Positions 12,338 through 23,656 of a stretch of 64,000 nucleotides of DNA are shown piece after piece. Source of the DNA: Budorcas taxicolor (lineage: Eukaryota > Chordata > Mammalia > Artiodactyla > Bovidae); NCBI RefSeq assembly GCF_023091745.1, contig NC_068920.1:147713622-147777621 (forward strand), written 5' to 3'. The translations under genes and the position numbers were made by a program. The notes beneath the pieces are model-generated. The model was not told the origin of the DNA and ran no database searches. It saw only the letters and a list, made by a program, of their open reading frames with translations. How positions within the stretch are numbered: the stretch's first letter is position 1; each line of letters opens with the position of its first letter.

Positions 12338-13719
12338 TCACGGTTCACATACTGTTGAAGCCTGGCTTGGAGAATTTTGAGCATTACTTTGCTAGTGTGT
12401 GAGATGAGTGCAGTTGTGCGATAGTTTGAACATTCTTTGGGATTGGAATGAAAACTGACTTTTTCCAGTCCTGTGGCCACTGCTAGTTTTGCAGATTTGC
12501 TGGCATATTGAGTGCAGCACTTTCACAGCATCGTCTTATAGGATTTGAAATAGCTCAACTGGAGTTCCATCACCTCCACTAGCTTTGTTTGTAGTGAAGC
12601 TTCCTAAGGCCTACTTGACTTCACATTCTAGGATGTCTGGCTCTAGGTGAGTAATCACACCATCGTGGTTATCTGGGTCATGAAGATCTTTTTTGTATAG
12701 TTATTCTGTGTATTCTTGCCACCTCTTCTTAATATCTTCTGCTTCTGTTAGGTCCATACCATTTCTGTCCTCTATTGAGCCCATCTTTGCATGAAATGTT
12801 CCCTTGGTATCTCTAATTTTCTTGAAGAGATCTCTAGTGTTTCCCTTTCTATTGTTTTCCTCTATTTCTTTGCATTGATCACTGAGGAAGGCTTTCTTAT
12901 CTCTTCTTGCTATTCTTTGGAACTCTGCATTCAAATGGGTACATCTTTCCTTTTCTCCTTTGCCTTTCACTTCTCTTCTTTTCATAGCTATTTGTAAGGC
13001 CTCCTCAGACAACCATTTTACCTTCTTGCATTTCTTTTTCTTGGGAATGGTCTTGATCACTGCCTCCTGTGATCAATGTCACTGTCCATAGTTCTTCAGG
13101 TACTCTATCAGATCTAATCCCTTAAATCTATTTCTCACTTCCACTGTATAATCGTAAGGGATTTGATTTAGGTCACACCTGAATGGTCTAGTGGTTTTCC
13201 CTACTTTCTTCAATTTAAGTCTGAATTTGGCAGTAAGGAGTTCATGATCTGAGCCACAGTCAGCTCCTGGTCTTGTTTTTGCTGACTGTATAGAGCTTCT
13301 CCATCTTTGGCTGCAAAGAATGTAATCAGTATGATTTCAGTATTGGCCATCTTGTGATGTCCGTGTGTAGAGTCTTCTCTTGTGTTGTTGAAAGAGGGTG
13401 TTTGCTATGACCAGTGCATTCTCTTGGCAAAACTCTTGTTAGCCTTTTCCTTGCTTCATTCTGTACTCCAAGGCCAAATTTGCCTGTTACTCCAGGTATC
13501 TCTTGACTTCTTACTTTTGCATTCCAGTCCCCTGTGATGAAAAGGACATATTTTGGGGGTGTTTCTTCTTGTAGGTCTTCGTAGAACTGTGAAACTTCAG
13601 CTTCTTTGGCATTACTGGTTCAGGCATAGACTTGGATTATTGTGATATTGAATGGTTTGCCTTGGAAACGAACAGAGATCATTCTGTCATTTTTGAGATT
13701 GCACCCAAATACTGCATGG
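12338..13719 (-). pseudogene. Inverted BovB endonuclease/linker segment
   Basis: The minus strand encodes BovB endonuclease and linker sequence in broken frames. The endonuclease motif GDWNA is intact here (complement near 13528-13542), in contrast to the copy at 49815. The linker includes EALQIAMKRREVKGKGEKER in the 12701-13060 frame. Its 5' edge stops at ACTGCAT (13717). Confidence 0.9.
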
Positions 13720-13860
13720 TGTGAACTTCCAGATGTTCAAGCTGGATTTAGAAAAGGCAGAGGAACCAGAGATCAAATTGCCAACATCCGTTGGGTCATC
13801 AGAAAAGCAAGAGAGTTCCAGAGAAACATCTATCTCTGTTTTATTGACTACGCCAAAGTC

Positions 13861-14262
13861 ATATATGGATGTGAAAACTGGACTATAAAGAAAGCTGAGC
13901 ACTGAAGAACTGATGCTTTTGAATGTGGTGTTGGAGAAAACTCTTGAGAGTCCCTTGGACTGCAAGGAGATCCAACCAGTCCATCCTAAAGGAAATCAGT
14001 CCTCAATATTCATTGGAAGGACTGATGCTGAAGCTGAAACTCCAGTACTTTGGCACCTGATGTGAAGAACTGACTCATTTGAAAAGACCCTGATGCTGGG
14101 AAAGATTGAAGTTGGGAGAAGGGGATGACAGTGAATGAGATGGTTGGATGGCATCACTGACTCAGTGGACATGAGTTTGAGTAAACTCTGGGAGTTGGTG
14201 ATGGACAGGGAAGCCTAGGGTGCTGCAGTCCATGGGGTCGCAAAGAGTCGGACATGACTGAG
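13861..14262 (+). mobile_element. Internal extra copy of BovB 3' region
   Basis: The host BovB reads FIDYAKV up to 13860, then jumps to the C-terminal region (YGCENWTIKKAEH) and runs nearly to the BovB 3' end (GGACATGACTGAGC). It then returns to the interrupted position at 14263 with TTTGACTGTATGGATCAC, the expected continuation of the reverse transcriptase. No obvious TSD surrounds this segment. Confidence 0.88.
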
Positions 14263-15354
14263 CCTTTGACTGTATGGATCACAGCAAATTGTGGAAAATT
14301 CTTCAAGAGATGGGAATACCAGACCACCTGACCTGCCTCCTGAGAAATCTGTATGCAGGTCAAGAAGAAACAGAACCAGACATGGAACAATGGACTGGTT
14401 CCAAATTGGGAAAGGAGTATGTCAAGGCTGTATATTGTCACCTTGCTTATTAAACTTATATGCATAGTACATCATGCAAAATGCCAGGCTGGGTGAAGCA
14501 CAAGCTGGAATTAAGATTGCCAGGAGAAATATCAATAACCTCAGATATATAGATGACACCTTATGGCAGAAAGTGGAGAGAAACTAAAGAGCCTCTTGAT
14601 GAAAGTGAAAGAGGAGAGTAAAAAAGTTGACTTAAAACTCAGCATTCAGAAAACTAAGGTCATGGCATCCAATCCCATCACTTCCAGTCCCATGGCAGAT
14701 AGATAGGGAAACAATGGAAACAGTAAGAGACTTTATTTTGGGGGGCTCCAAATCACTGCGGATGGTGACTGCAGGCATGAAATTAAAAGGCGCTTGTTCC
14801 TTGTAAGAAAAGCTATGAGAAACCTAAATAGCATATTAAAAAGCAGAGACATCACTTTGCCAACAAAGGTCCGTCTAGTCAATGGTATGACTGTCATTTC
14901 CAGTAGTCGTGTATGAATGTCAGATTTGTACTATAAAGAAAGCTGAGCGCCAAAGAATTGATGCTTTTGAGCTATGGTGTTGGAGGAGACTCTTGAGAGT
15001 TCCTTGGACTGCAAGGAGATCCAGCCAGTCAATCCTAAAGGAAATCAGTCCTGAATATTCATTGGAAGGACTGATGCTGAAGCTGAAGCTCCAATACTTT
15101 GGCCACCTGATGGGAAGAGCCGACTCATTAGAAAAGACCCCGATGGTGGGAAAGACTGAAGGAGGGAGGAGAAGAGGGTGACAGAGGATGAGATGGTTGG
15201 ATGGCATCACTGACTCGATGGACATGAGTTTGAGCAGGCTCTGGGAGTTGGTGATGGACAAGGAAGCCTTGCCTGCTGCAGTCCATGGGGTGGCAAAGAG
15301 TCTGATACGACTGAACGACTGGACTGATCTGTATTACAGTTCATTTTCTCCTTT

Positions 15355-15553
15355 AGTATTTTATTTTTTGTTGGCGTATAGTTGCTTTACAATGTTGTGT
15401 TAGTTTCTGCTGTACAACACGGTGAATCAGCTGTGTGTCTCCATGTATCCCCTCCCTCTCTAGCCTCCAGCCCACTCCTGTAGGTCATCACCAAGCTGGA
15501 GCAGAGCTCAGCATGCTATACAGCAGTTTCCTACTAGCTCTCTGTTTTAACAT
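15355..15553 (-). mobile_element. L1 3' UTR fragment
   Basis: Antisense artiodactyl L1 3' end: TTGCTTTACAATGTTGTGTT, TTTCTGCTGTACAACAC, then a C/T-rich tract and CAGCAGTTTCCTACTAGCTC. It is cut off by a BovB end at 15555. Confidence 0.85.
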
Positions 15554-15554
15554 G

Positions 15555-15634
15555 GTTCAGTTCAGTTCAGTCGCTCAGTCATGTCTGACTCTTTGTGACC
15601 CCATGAACTGTAGCACGCCTGGCTTCCCTGCCCC
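15555..15634 (-). mobile_element. Short BovB 3' end
   Basis: 80 bp of antisense BovB: TTCAGTTCAGTTCAGTCGCT through CACGCCTGGCTTCCCTG. It abuts the L1 fragment at 15355 and probably inserted into it. Confidence 0.85.
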
Positions 15635-16278
15635 ACTGCCTTTAGCAAGTGCTGAAAGGATTGAGGAAGGGACCTCAGAGGCGTGGCCTCCTTTTATACC
15701 TTGCCTCTGGCAGAGTGAGGGGTCTTCTGCCCTCTTTCTGTAGGTGTCAGATTACTAGGTTATTTTCCCCTGTCGAGCTTCCCATCTCTCCGTCCCTGGT
15801 GCCTTCCTCTGCAGACGTATGTGCACATACAAGTTTATGATGATTGTATTTCTAATTTTCAGAAACATAATAAAGAATTTTAAGCCTCCAAACCACGTGG
15901 AAGTCTACCAGCAGAATTTCACTGTTTTGTTCCCATCCCAGTTGGGTTTCGTGTTGACAGAAGTCACCACGAAGGGGAGCCACACTTGGGTGCATCGGCT
16001 GGCGCTGCCAGGGATGTGGGAGGCTGGTGTCCCCGGCCTGCCTTGTGCTCAGAGGTCCTGAGACCCCACCAGCGAGGATCACAGTTAATGGAGCAGACAC
16101 TCCATTCTTCCTTCCCTCCTTTGGGAAGCCGTGCCTTATGTTCCTGAGAATAAGAAGGAAAACTCCACTCTTCCTTGATTTCTCTACTTGTAGGTGAAGA
16201 AGAAACAAAAAGCACTCATACAACTTTAGGGGATGTATTGTGAAGGGAGCGACATCAGGTATTTAGTGCAGATCCTAA

Positions 16279-16482
16279 CAGGCTCCCCAGGTGGCACAGG
16301 GGTAAGGAACCCACCTGCCAGTGCAGGAGATGCAAGAGATTGGGTTTGATCCCTGGGTGGGGAAGATCCCCTGGAGGAGGAAATAGCAACCCACTCCAGC
16401 ATTCTTGCCTGGAGAATCCCATGGACAGAGGAGCCTGGCGGGCTACAGTCCCTGGGGTCACAGAGAGGCAGGCAGGACTGAG
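16279..16482 (+). mobile_element. Bov-tA SINE
   Basis: Sense Bov-tA: head CAGGCTCCCCAGGTGGCACA, body GGAGAATCCCATGGACAGAG, and a worn end CAGGCAGGACTGAGGGAGTG. Confidence 0.92.
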
Positions 16483-16880
16483 GGAGTGAGCCACAGATAC
16501 ACAGATCACGTGTCACAGTCCTGCTCACTTAGGATGGCCCCCAGGCTCCCCCGTGGTGTGGCCTTGCTGACCTCTGACCTCATTTCCGACCATTTCTCCT
16601 CTGCTCTGTCTGCATCGCCCCCTCACAGCTGCTTGCATGCTGTGCCCATGTTCCCCCCGGGGCCTTGGCCCCAGTGCTTCTGCTTCCAGATGTCTGTGTG
16701 GCTCACCCCCCTCTCTCACTAGCTTTCTGCTCAAGGCCTGCTAAAGGCGGCTTTCTCTGGTCTCCCCATCCCCACATAGAACCTGCTGTCATTTTGTCTT
16801 TAAAAAAACCTTTAGCGATGCAAGGTACTTTTTTATATGTTGGAAGTCTGTTGAGATTGTAGGTTGTAGTAGGAGATTTT

Positions 16881-17025
16881 TCTCTTGGCTGTGCCAGGTC
16901 TTAGTTGCTATGTGCGGACCTTCCTTTCTGCAAGTGGGATTTACTCCCCTGAGGGGTGGGATTGAACCTGGGTGCCCTGCTTTGGGAGCATGGAGTCTTA
17001 GCCGCTAGACCACCAGGGAAGTCCC
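16881..17025 (-). mobile_element. CHR-type SINE
   Basis: Antisense CHR: CTTGGCTGTGCCAGGTCTTA at left, and GAGTCTTAGCCGCTAGACC followed by ACCAGGGAAGTCCC at right. Confidence 0.85.
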
Positions 17026-17097
17026 TGTCTTTATCTTCTTAAAATAGCGACCTTCCATTCTTTTATAAACTTTGACATTATATATTTGTTTATTGTC

Positions 17098-17216
17098 TGT
17101 TTCTCTCACTAAATGTAGTCTCCTTGAGAGTAGTGACTTCGCTTTTTTTCTGCTGACTGGTGCCTGGAACGGCGCTTGGCACATAGCAAGTGCTCAGTGC
17201 AGACTTGTCTGTTGTG
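17098..17216 (+). mobile_element. L2 LINE 3' end relic
   Basis: Diverged resemblance to the L2 3' end: GTCTCCTTGAGAGTAGTGAC and GCTTGGCACATAGCAAGTGC. Called by eye. Confidence 0.5.
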
Positions 17217-17675
17217 TTAGAGAACTGTTGATAAGATGACTGTATGTGTTCTTTAGATTTTATTTCTTAAACCTAACTGAACATAATTTGTAGCAGCAGT
17301 GATAGGACAAACCAGCTATTTTAGCATGAACTTCTATTTCCTTTTTGCAATTTCTGTTAAACTTAATGTGGTATCAGTTTGGGAATTTATCTTTCTCTTC
17401 TAGGGAGGCAGTGGTTTCAAATGGTGATATTGCTGCTTTTGAGAAAGGAGACTTACCTGCTCTAAGCTGTAGAAGTCTCCGTTCCCTTGTATGTAAAATA
17501 GAATGATCATGTTGGCATTTTCATGTTCTTGTAATCAATAACCCTTCTTGCCAAATTCAGCCCTGGCTGAGGGAGAGAGAAAAGAGTCAAACGTGGATCA
17601 GATTGTCAATCTTACTGATAAAAGCTGATTGGAGCTGTGACTTTGGTGTCCTGCCACATGGGGCTCCCAGTACTT

Positions 17676-18368
17676 TGCTGCTGTTATTCCGTTCCTAAGT
17701 CGAATCCGACTCCCTGTGACCCCGTGGCCTGCAGCACGCTAGGCTCTCCTGTCCTTCAGTGTCTCCTGCTCAAACTCACGTCCATCAAATCAGTGATACC
17801 ATCCAACCATCCCATCCTTTGTCGTCCCCTCCTTTTCCTGTCCTCAGTCTTTCCTAGCTTCCAGGTCTTTTCCAGAGAGTCAGTTCTTCGCATCAGGTGG
17901 CCAAGGTATAGGAGCTTCAGCATCAGTCCTTCCAATGAATATTGAGGACTGATTTCCTTTAGGATGGACTGATTTGATCTCCTTGCAGTTCAAGGGACTC
18001 TCAAGAGTCTTCTCCAGCACTACAATTGGAAAGCATTAATGCTTTGGCGCTCAGCTTTATGATTCAACTCTCACATCTGTACACAACTACTGAAAAAGCC
18101 ATAGCTTTGACGGTATGGATGTTTGCTGGCAAAGTAAGGTCTCTGCTTTTTTATACACTGTCTAGGTTGGTTATAGCTTTTCTTCCAAAGAGCAAGCATC
18201 TTTTGATTTTGTGGCTGCAGTCACCGTCCACAGTAATTTTGGAGCCCAAGAAAATAAAATCTATCACTGCTTCCATTTTCTCCCCATTTATACTTGCCAT
18301 GGAGTGATGGGACCACCTGCCGTGATTTCCACTTTTTGAATGTTGAGTTTTAAGCCAGCTTTTTCAGT
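17676..18368 (-). mobile_element. BovB LINE 3' fragment (diverged)
   Basis: Antisense BovB of about 690 bp, covering the 3' end (CCTAAGTCGAATCCGACTCC) up to TTGAGTTTTAAGCCAGCTTT. It has more mismatches than the other BovB copies, so it is probably older. No clear TSD. Confidence 0.92.
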
Positions 18369-18543
18369 TTACCCCTGTCTCGCTGTATCTCACTATGTAG
18401 CACTGTTCACCGAACCCATGGTAGGCAAGGCCTGAGCTCAGAGGCTGGAAGAAGACTTGAGGAGCCGTAGGAGCTGCAGACACGTTTACTCTCTCCTGAC
18501 CGGCAAGGCAGCCATAACACAACCTGTCTCCTGCCTGATGCAG

Positions 18544-18622
18544 CAGCCATAGCCACAGCCATAATGTAACCATAATGTAGCCATAACATGGTCATACCAT
18601 AGCTGCATGTAACATAGCCGTG
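18544..18622. repeat. Degenerate short tandem repeat (CCATAATGTAG-like)
   Basis: About six imperfect 10-13-bp units related to AGCCATAATGTA (AGCCATAGCC, ACAGCCATAATGTA, ACCATAATGTA, GCCATAACATG, GTCATACCATA and similar). Confidence 0.65.
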
Positions 18623-19109
18623 ATGCCCCTCCACTGCAGCCCCGGTACACCAGGAGCCAGGGCTTTCACGGTGAAGCTCACACAGGCAAACTGCACGGAG
18701 TCGCCCATGACCAAGCGAGTACCTCGTGACGCGCTTGCACAGGACCATCAGCCATCTCTGCTGTCACACAGCCGTGCAGTCATTGTTTGCAGAACGTGGG
18801 GTGAGAGAGCCTGACTGCCGCCCTCTTGTTTATTTCCCCACAACCTCCAAGTTAGTTTAACTCACCCAACACAGGCAGAGCTGGGCACCTGCAGGTTCCC
18901 CCAGAAGGAACTCAGCTCCTTCCGTCCGGGTCCCACATGGTGAAGCAGCCTGAGGCTGGCAGATCTAAAGAAAGCCCAAAGGCTCAGTGAAGGTTTTCTT
19001 TCTCTGATGGGGAGGATGGGGAGGGTGGGAGCATTGCCCTGGAAGACACCTCTGGCCCCGGGAACAGAAGGCCGCCCCCCAAGCAGGGAGTACCTATTGT
19101 GGGGAGGGG

Positions 19110-19180
19110 TTTTGTAAGATATTTTCTCTGTAAAGAGTTTGGAACATAGTAAGTGCTGAATGACTATTAGCTATTACTGT
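19110..19180 (+). mobile_element. MIR/L2-like 3' end relic
   Basis: TGTAAAGAGTTTGGAACATA followed by GTAAGTGCTGAATGACTATT resembles the common tail of MIR/L2 elements. Old and diverged. Confidence 0.45.
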
Positions 19181-19220
19181 TATAACACCTGTGCGTGTCA
19201 TGGCTTATAACAGTTATCCT

Positions 19221-19499
19221 GCTGCTGCTGCTGCTACTAAGTCACTTCAGTCATGTCTGACTCTGTGCGACCCCATAGACGGCAGCCCACCAGGCTTCCC
19301 CGTCCCTGGTATTCTCCAGGCAAGAACACTGCAGTGGGTTTCCATTTCCTTCTCCAGTGCATGAAAGTGAAAAGTGAAAGTGAAGTCGCTCAGTCGTGTC
19401 CAACCCTCAGCGATCCCATGGACTGCAGCTTTCCAGGCTCCTCCGTCCATGGGATTCTCCAGGCAAGAGTACTGGAGTGGGGTGCCATTGCCTTCTTTG
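19221..19499 (-). mobile_element. Bov-A2 SINE with perfect TSD
   Basis: Antisense Bov-A2 dimer with (GCT)n tail at left and GAAAGTGAAAAGTGAAAGTG linker. It is flanked by a perfect 12-bp TSD AACAGTTATCCT (19209-19220 and 19500-19511). Confidence 0.96.
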
Positions 19500-20403
19500 A
19501 ACAGTTATCCTACTGGACTTTAATAAGTTTTTTTTAAAAGCTATTCACTAGGGTAGATTTTAAGCCCTTGAGGGAAGGAACTCTTCATTATCTCTTGAAT
19601 CTCTAATGCTGGACCAGCTAGTGTTGGCTTGTAGCATCAGTGAAAGAATGTTTGTTTGAGAAGAAGAATGGCTTAGTGGAAAGAACTTGGGTTTTGGAGT
19701 CAAGAAAAAGGAATCTGCTTTAAATTCTTTTGATCGCGAAAAGGAGATATGAAAGAGTAAATACCAAGAAAAGGAAATGGACTAATACCTATATATTTAA
19801 AAATTTTAATGATAGTTGAAACAATTTCTGCTTCATTGAAGAAAGTAGCCAAATGAAATAACACACACCTGAAATGTTTCAATTTATCTGGGTTTCATTG
19901 TGTTTCTCTTCTTCCCATTCATAGGTGGTCAGTTTTCAAGTGTTAGAATGTGTTTCTAATTAAAACCTAAGGACAGCAGGAGAAATTATCATTGAAGGGT
20001 ACAGCGAGGTCTTTTTTTGTTAGGTGCCAGTATGAACAGTAAGTGATACTTTATGGGAGGGTGTAGATACATTCACAGAGTAAGGAGAGGGGCATCATCG
20101 GTAGTAGGGAGTCAGCAGCCTGCCTTCTCCATCAGCCTGTCCCTGAACACAGGCTTGTTGTGGTCCTCAGCGTTGTTTTAGTTTTAGCAGTTTTGGTTCC
20201 CTTCCAGTGTTGTCATACTCTCTCCTGATGGCGCGGTGACAAGGTGCAGGCTGTAGTGACGTCAGTGCCCCTTTTCACTGGGGTGAATGTTACCTGCTTT
20301 CACTCTGACAGGGCCAGCCTTTCAGCCTTTCTCCTCCTTTACCCTGGGGCTTCCCTAGGCTTTTCCATTCCTGGTTTCACATGCAGATTAAGATGTCATC
20401 TGG

Positions 20404-20543
20404 GATGGGAAGGGAGGTGGGAGGGGGGTTCAGAATGGGGAACACATGTACACCCATGGCTGATTCATGTCATTGTATGGCAAAAACCACTAAAATATTG
20501 AAATTAGCCTCCAATTAAAATAAATAAGTAAATTAAAAAAAAA
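20404..20543 (+). mobile_element. L1 3' end, 140 bp, with perfect TSD
   Basis: Severely 5'-truncated artiodactyl L1: a G-rich tract, then CATGGCTGATTCATGTCATT, then AGCCTCCAATTAAAATAAAT and an A-run. A perfect 14-bp repeat AAGATGTCATCTGG flanks it (20390-20403 and 20544-20557, ignoring A-tail ambiguity). Confidence 0.93.
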
Positions 20544-21152
20544 AAGATGTCATCTGGCAGATTCTTAAGATCAGGTTTGGTCTCAACAACTGGGCGAGTG
20601 TGGCTCCCCGTGGCCGCAGTGGGGTGGGGTGTGTGCTAGCCTGGAAGTCCCCTCCCTCCCCGGGGAGGGAAGGTCCCTGGAACATGTGACCCTGGTAGGG
20701 TCCCTCCCGTGCACAGGACATGAGAGGACTTGCAGTCCCACAGTCCAGAATTAGCACCTGCATATGGGAAAACAGTAATTTTTCTGAACACCTGTTTTTA
20801 AGATGGGGAGAGTCGTGACTGTTTTCCAAGTTGTTGAGAGTATTATTTGATCACTAGAGGATGTAAGATACCTCAGATGCTCTAACGGCTCAACAAAGGG
20901 TATTTCGAAGCTCAGGCAGGTGTTGTGACGTCACCTCCATGTGGTGGGCGCTTCTCTGTGCTGGGCATTGCTGTTCCTTCTCACTGCCCGCTTCATTTCA
21001 CTGCCCCTCCTGACTGCACTGCCAGCCAGGGCGCAGATGCCCAGGGAGCAGTGGGGCTTGGACTGGAACCTGCAGCTGGCGACCCTTGCACTGTCCCCTG
21101 CCATGGGCACACGTGCCCATACGTGCTTTTGATAGGTGGTTACTACTGAAGT

Positions 21153-21403
21153 GGGGTGAGGGGGATAAATCAGGAGTTTGGGGTAAGGAGAAACACACTA
21201 CTGTAAATAGAATAGATAACTAACAAGGCCCTACTCTGTAGCGTAGGGAACTATACTCAATATTTTGTAGTAAGCTATAGGGAGAAAGAATCTGAAAAAT
21301 AATACATGTATGTGTGCATATATATGTGAAATCTGTATGTGATGCACCTGAAATGAACACGGCATTGTAAATCAGTTATACTTCAATAAAATTTTTAAAA
21401 AGT
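21153..21403 (+). mobile_element. L1 3' UTR end
   Basis: Sense L1 3' end: GGGATAAATCAGGAGTTTGG, AGGGAACTATACTCAATATT and a terminal GTTATACTTCAATAAAATTT. Confidence 0.9.
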
Positions 21404-21700
21404 ATATCATGGAAAGGTTTTTTATTGGTGTATGAATTTACTACTTAGAAGGTAACTCTTTTTAGAATTATGGATTTGTTTGGTAAGTCACTTCTAGTAG
21501 GATACAGAATAGAATCCTTAAAAACTGATCATTTTTGTTGGCAGTTAGATAGGAAAGAAAACTGTTTCCTTTGTTCTGTGGACTGGGGAGCATAAAATTT
21601 TAATGGTCATTGTTTCTCTTTTGGGAGGGAACAAGCTTCCAAAGACTTAGTTTTAGACAGAAAAGGAGTCAAATTTTAAAACTTTGTTTTACTGGACAAA

Positions 21701-21791
21701 AAATTCTGTCCTGTAATTTATTGTTTAGAATTTTTTAAAATAATAAATTTAAATAATAAATTCTGTCCCGTAATTTATTATTTAAATTTTT
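21701..21791. repeat. AT-rich duplicated unit (57-bp offset)
   Basis: AAATTCTGTCCTGTAATTTA at 21701 recurs as AAATTCTGTCCCGTAATTTA at 21758. The similarity continues for about 34 bp with a few changes. Confidence 0.8.
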
Positions 21792-22191
21792 CTTTATATA
21801 AAAAGTTTTATTATTAAAGTTAACAATACTTGCCCACCGTAGAAATTTGGAAAGCATGTTGCTAACTTAGAATTTGAATTCCGCATCCTTAGGGACGACA
21901 CATGCACTTTGAGAGTTTCTCTTTCTCCCTGGGTCGTGCTCTCTTGGAGCCTTCCCCTTGCTGTCTCCAGGGTGGGTGCACTCTCCCCTGGCCTCTGTGC
22001 AGGCTGCATTCTGCAGCTTCCTTTTGCTGCATTTGTGAGCCAGATTCTTTCTCGAATCCTTGCCTTCTTATTTGCTCTGGACTTTTATTTTTGCTGAAGC
22101 CCATCTCCAAGTAACTCCCCAAGAAAGAGTATAAGGACAGTAAGTTTTCTGAGTCTTTATGTATTTGAAATTATCTTCATGCAGCTTTAGG

Positions 22192-22383
22192 TTGAAAAGA
22201 ACCTGCCTGCAATGCAGGAGACCCGGGTTCGATCCCTCGGTGAAAAAGATCCCCTGGGAAAGGAAATGGCAACCCACTCCGGTATTCTTGCCTGGAGAAT
22301 CCCATGGATGGAGGAGCCTGGAAGGCCATAGTCTGTGGGGTCGCAGAGAGTTGCAGGTGACTGAGTAACTAACACTTTCACCT
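22192..22383 (+). mobile_element. Bov-tA SINE
   Basis: Sense Bov-tA lacking the first bases of its head: ACCTGCCTGCAATGCAGGAG, GGCAACCCACTCCGGTATTC, ending GACTGAGTAACTAACAC. Confidence 0.92.
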
Positions 22384-23079
22384 TTTCACTAACTTTGCCT
22401 TTTAACTTTTAAGACACTGGGCCATTGTCCTTCAGTGTACAGTATTGTTGATAAGTCTGAAGCTAGTCTAGAATCTCTTCACGTGTAGTTGACCTGATTT
22501 TCTTTCTTGAAGAGTCGTGGGGTCTTCCCATTTTTCTTGATTTTCTTAAATTTCACATTATGTCTGATTACTGATACTTGGTGAATTTGTTCAGATCGAA
22601 GATTCGTGTTCTTTAGCTCTGAGAAATCCTCACGAATTATTTGTTAGGTAACCTCTCCTTTGTCTTTGTTGTCATTGTTTTCTTTCTGGACCTCTTATTT
22701 ATTAAGATATTGACATCTTGGATGAGTTCTGTATCTCTTACTACCTGTGTCTTTTGGAGATTTCCCTCAACTTTATATGTCAACCTCTGATAGATTGTAT
22801 TTCTCAAAAAATAGTCATAGTGATCTTTCTGGCACGTGTCACTCCCTGTCAAGAGGTGGAATGTATTTCCTTGATCCTGGCCAGGTTTGTGACTGCTCCA
22901 GCTGACAGTACAGTGAAGGTGATGCTCTGTGATGTTGAGGGGTTAGGTCACTAAAAGGCCACAGCTTCTGTTGCTGTGGGTGTGTGTGGCTCTCTGTCTG
23001 TCTGACTCAGAATGCTGGTCCTTGGAACCCAGACAGTGGGGCACACATGATAGGATTTTTGAAAATGAACTTTTAATGT

Positions 23080-23250
23080 TAGAACAGTTTTAATTTACAG
23101 AGAGTTGTGAAGGTAGAAAGTTCTTATGTAATCCACATCCACTTTTTCCTGTTGTTAATGTGTTACATTAGAATGCTCCTTTACCACAATGGGTGAACCA
23201 GTATTATACGTTATTATTAAACTACATGCTTTAGTTGGATTTCCTTAGTT
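23080..23250 (-). mobile_element. Old L1M-type 3' relic
   Basis: AGAACAGTTTTAATTTACAG and the ATGGGTGAACC segment resemble antisense 3' sequence of ancient L1M elements. Diverged and called by eye. Confidence 0.45.
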
Positions 23251-23458
23251 TTTCTTCAAGGTCTGTGTGAGTTAATTTGGGGTGTCATTACAAATAACAA
23301 TGACTGGATGACCTCAACAACATTTATTTCTCATGTTTCTGGAGGCTGAAGTTTGAGATCTGGTGCCAGTGTGGTGAGGTTCTGGTGAGGCCTCTCTCCC
23401 TGGCTTGCAGATGGCTGCCTTTTTGCTCTTGTGTTCATATGGTCTTTCCTCTTTGTGT

Positions 23459-23515
23459 GGAGGGGGGAGGGGGGGGTGGGGGGGGGGAGGGAGGAAGGGG
23501 AGGAGAGACAGGGCA
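23459..23515. repeat. G-rich low-complexity tract
   Basis: Nearly all G with a few A/T, including an unbroken G-run of about ten bases. Several G-runs close together could form a G-quadruplex on the + strand (the RNA-like strand of MBOAT2). Confidence 0.9.
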
Positions 23516-23656
23516 GGAGCTCCCTCTCTGGTATCTGTTCTTACAAGGGCACCAATCCCCTCACAAGGGCCCCACCCTCATTACCTAATTACATCCTAAG
23601 GGTTCCATCTCCAAATTCCATCACATCAGGAGTTAGGGCTTCAGTGTGTGAATTGA

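Larger units (their letters stand above)
12338..15330 (+). mobile_element. BovB LINE with inverted 5' part (twin-primed) and TSD
   Basis: One BovB insertion of about 3 kb. The left part (12338-13719) is minus-strand and covers the endonuclease/linker region up to RLQQYVNRE. The right part (13721-15330) is plus-strand, starts at ELPDVQAGF, exactly where the inverted part stops, and runs to the BovB 3' end. An imperfect 11-bp repeat GTATTATAGTT / GTATTACAGTT (12327-12337 and 15331-15341, one mismatch; the left repeat touches the element start) flanks the whole structure. The right part contains an extra BovB 3' segment (13861-14262). The metal-binding box is damaged (YIDD). All frames are broken. 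Confidence 0.94.
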
